From positions 1 to 33,175 of the forward strand of contig NZ_AUCD01000017.1 in NCBI RefSeq assembly GCF_000429585.1: a stretch of DNA of 33,175 nucleotides, written 5' to 3'. The DNA comes from Atopococcus tabaci DSM 17538. Lineage in GTDB: Bacteria > Bacillota > Bacilli > Lactobacillales > Carnobacteriaceae_A. This document shows positions 32,898-33,175 of the stretch, one piece after another. Position numbers and translations under genes: made by a program. The notes below the pieces were generated by a model that saw nothing but the letters and a program-made list of their open reading frames with translations, was not told the origin of the DNA and ran no database searches. Each line of letters begins with the position of its first letter. Position 1 is the stretch's first letter.

Positions 32898-33175
32898 GGC
32901 TCTATGTCAAATAGTGTTGGTGAGTCTTTTGAGAGGACAAAGTGATCACTCACTTTGTCCTCTTTTGTTAAACTGCGTCTTCCTCTTCGAAGGTCAATGC
33001 TCTTGGCGGATGGGTGGGAGCTGTCAACTGATAACTGATCAAAATTCTGGCACGTAAATTGTAAAAGTTCCGGTACCCGTATCCTGAACGCTTGATATTC
33101 TTGATTTTATTGTTCATGCCTTCAATCGCCCCATTCGAGAGGGTGTAAGTAAACGCGTGCCCAATAGATGAGTAG
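32898..33175 (-). mobile_element. ISL3-family element, right end and transposase C-terminus
   Basis: From 32898 the sequence ggctctatgtcaaatagtgt matches the terminal inverted repeat style of ISL3-family elements (ggctcttttgtcaaat-type). On the minus strand the last 68 codons (stop 32968-32970) read SNGAIEGMNNKIKNIKRSGY and then GYRNFYNLRARILISY, the conserved C-terminus of ISL3 transposases. A perfect 13-bp inverted repeat (32933-32945 with 32950-32962) lies between the element end and the stop codon, perhaps a transcription terminator that shields the element. The rest of the transposase is beyond the window. Confidence 0.9.

Overview
The window reads as chromosomal DNA of a Gram-positive, mid-to-low GC member of the Bacilli. 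The evidence is strong Shine-Dalgarno sites before almost every gene, some GTG and TTG starts, a PyrR-type pyrimidine attenuator, a CpsC/CpsD-type polysaccharide co-polymerase and tyrosine-kinase pair, and a lipoprotein-anchored ABC solute-binding protein. I cannot choose securely between a Carnobacteriaceae/Lactobacillales-like and a Planococcaceae-like host. Both ends lie inside insertion sequences (IS30 family left, ISL3 family right), so the window is probably a contig bounded by repeats.

Layout. (1) 1-692: 5' end of an IS30-family transposase and an AT-rich gene-free stretch. (2) 693-7277: a tightly packed exopolysaccharide/capsule operon with two GT4 glycosyltransferases, a Wzy-like polymerase, a Wzx-like flippase, a CpsC/Wzz-like chain-length regulator and a CpsD-like tyrosine kinase. 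(3) 7283-7660: terminator, a striking tandem array of five hairpins with about 52-bp period, then another terminator. (4) 7667-8902: an MFS metabolite transporter on the minus strand. (5) 8990-10563: promoter, PyrR attenuator and pyrF-pyrE. (6) 10562-14306: a CdaR-like regulator divergent from a GntP permease and a glycerate kinase, forming a glycerate/gluconate-type utilisation module. (7) 14456-16445: a LysM/acidic-linker/M23 hydrolase gene and a convergent brnQ gene, both cut at the same junction near 15800-15810. (8) 16689-22506: an ABC importer (lipoprotein, ATPase, fused double permease) translationally coupled to a three-part protein (GDPD + helical middle + DUF218/YdcF). (9) 22586-27125: housekeeping and accessory genes: GNAT acetyltransferase, YbaK deacylase, TetR regulator with FMN reductase, DUF3267 protein, PgeF, FlK-like thioesterase. 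(10) 27455-30406: a GPH-family sugar symporter interrupted by an in-frame stop, a VTC-domain gene frameshifted in an A8 tract, and a DUF4956 membrane protein. (11) 30547-32847: an FAD/NAD(P)-binding protein and an aldo/keto reductase, followed by the ISL3-family end.

The EPS genes form a Wzx/Wzy-type assembly line, but no initiating sugar-phosphate transferase or phosphatase is present, so it depends on genes elsewhere or was trimmed on the IS30 side. The pyrFE pair has its own PyrR attenuator. The ABC/GDPD/DUF218 operon is the best candidate for an under-described system: its architecture suggests uptake and processing of a phosphodiester- or envelope-derived compound. Four broken genes (three separate lesions) lie in about 14 kb, so ongoing gene decay, phase variation or sequencing error all need to be considered.
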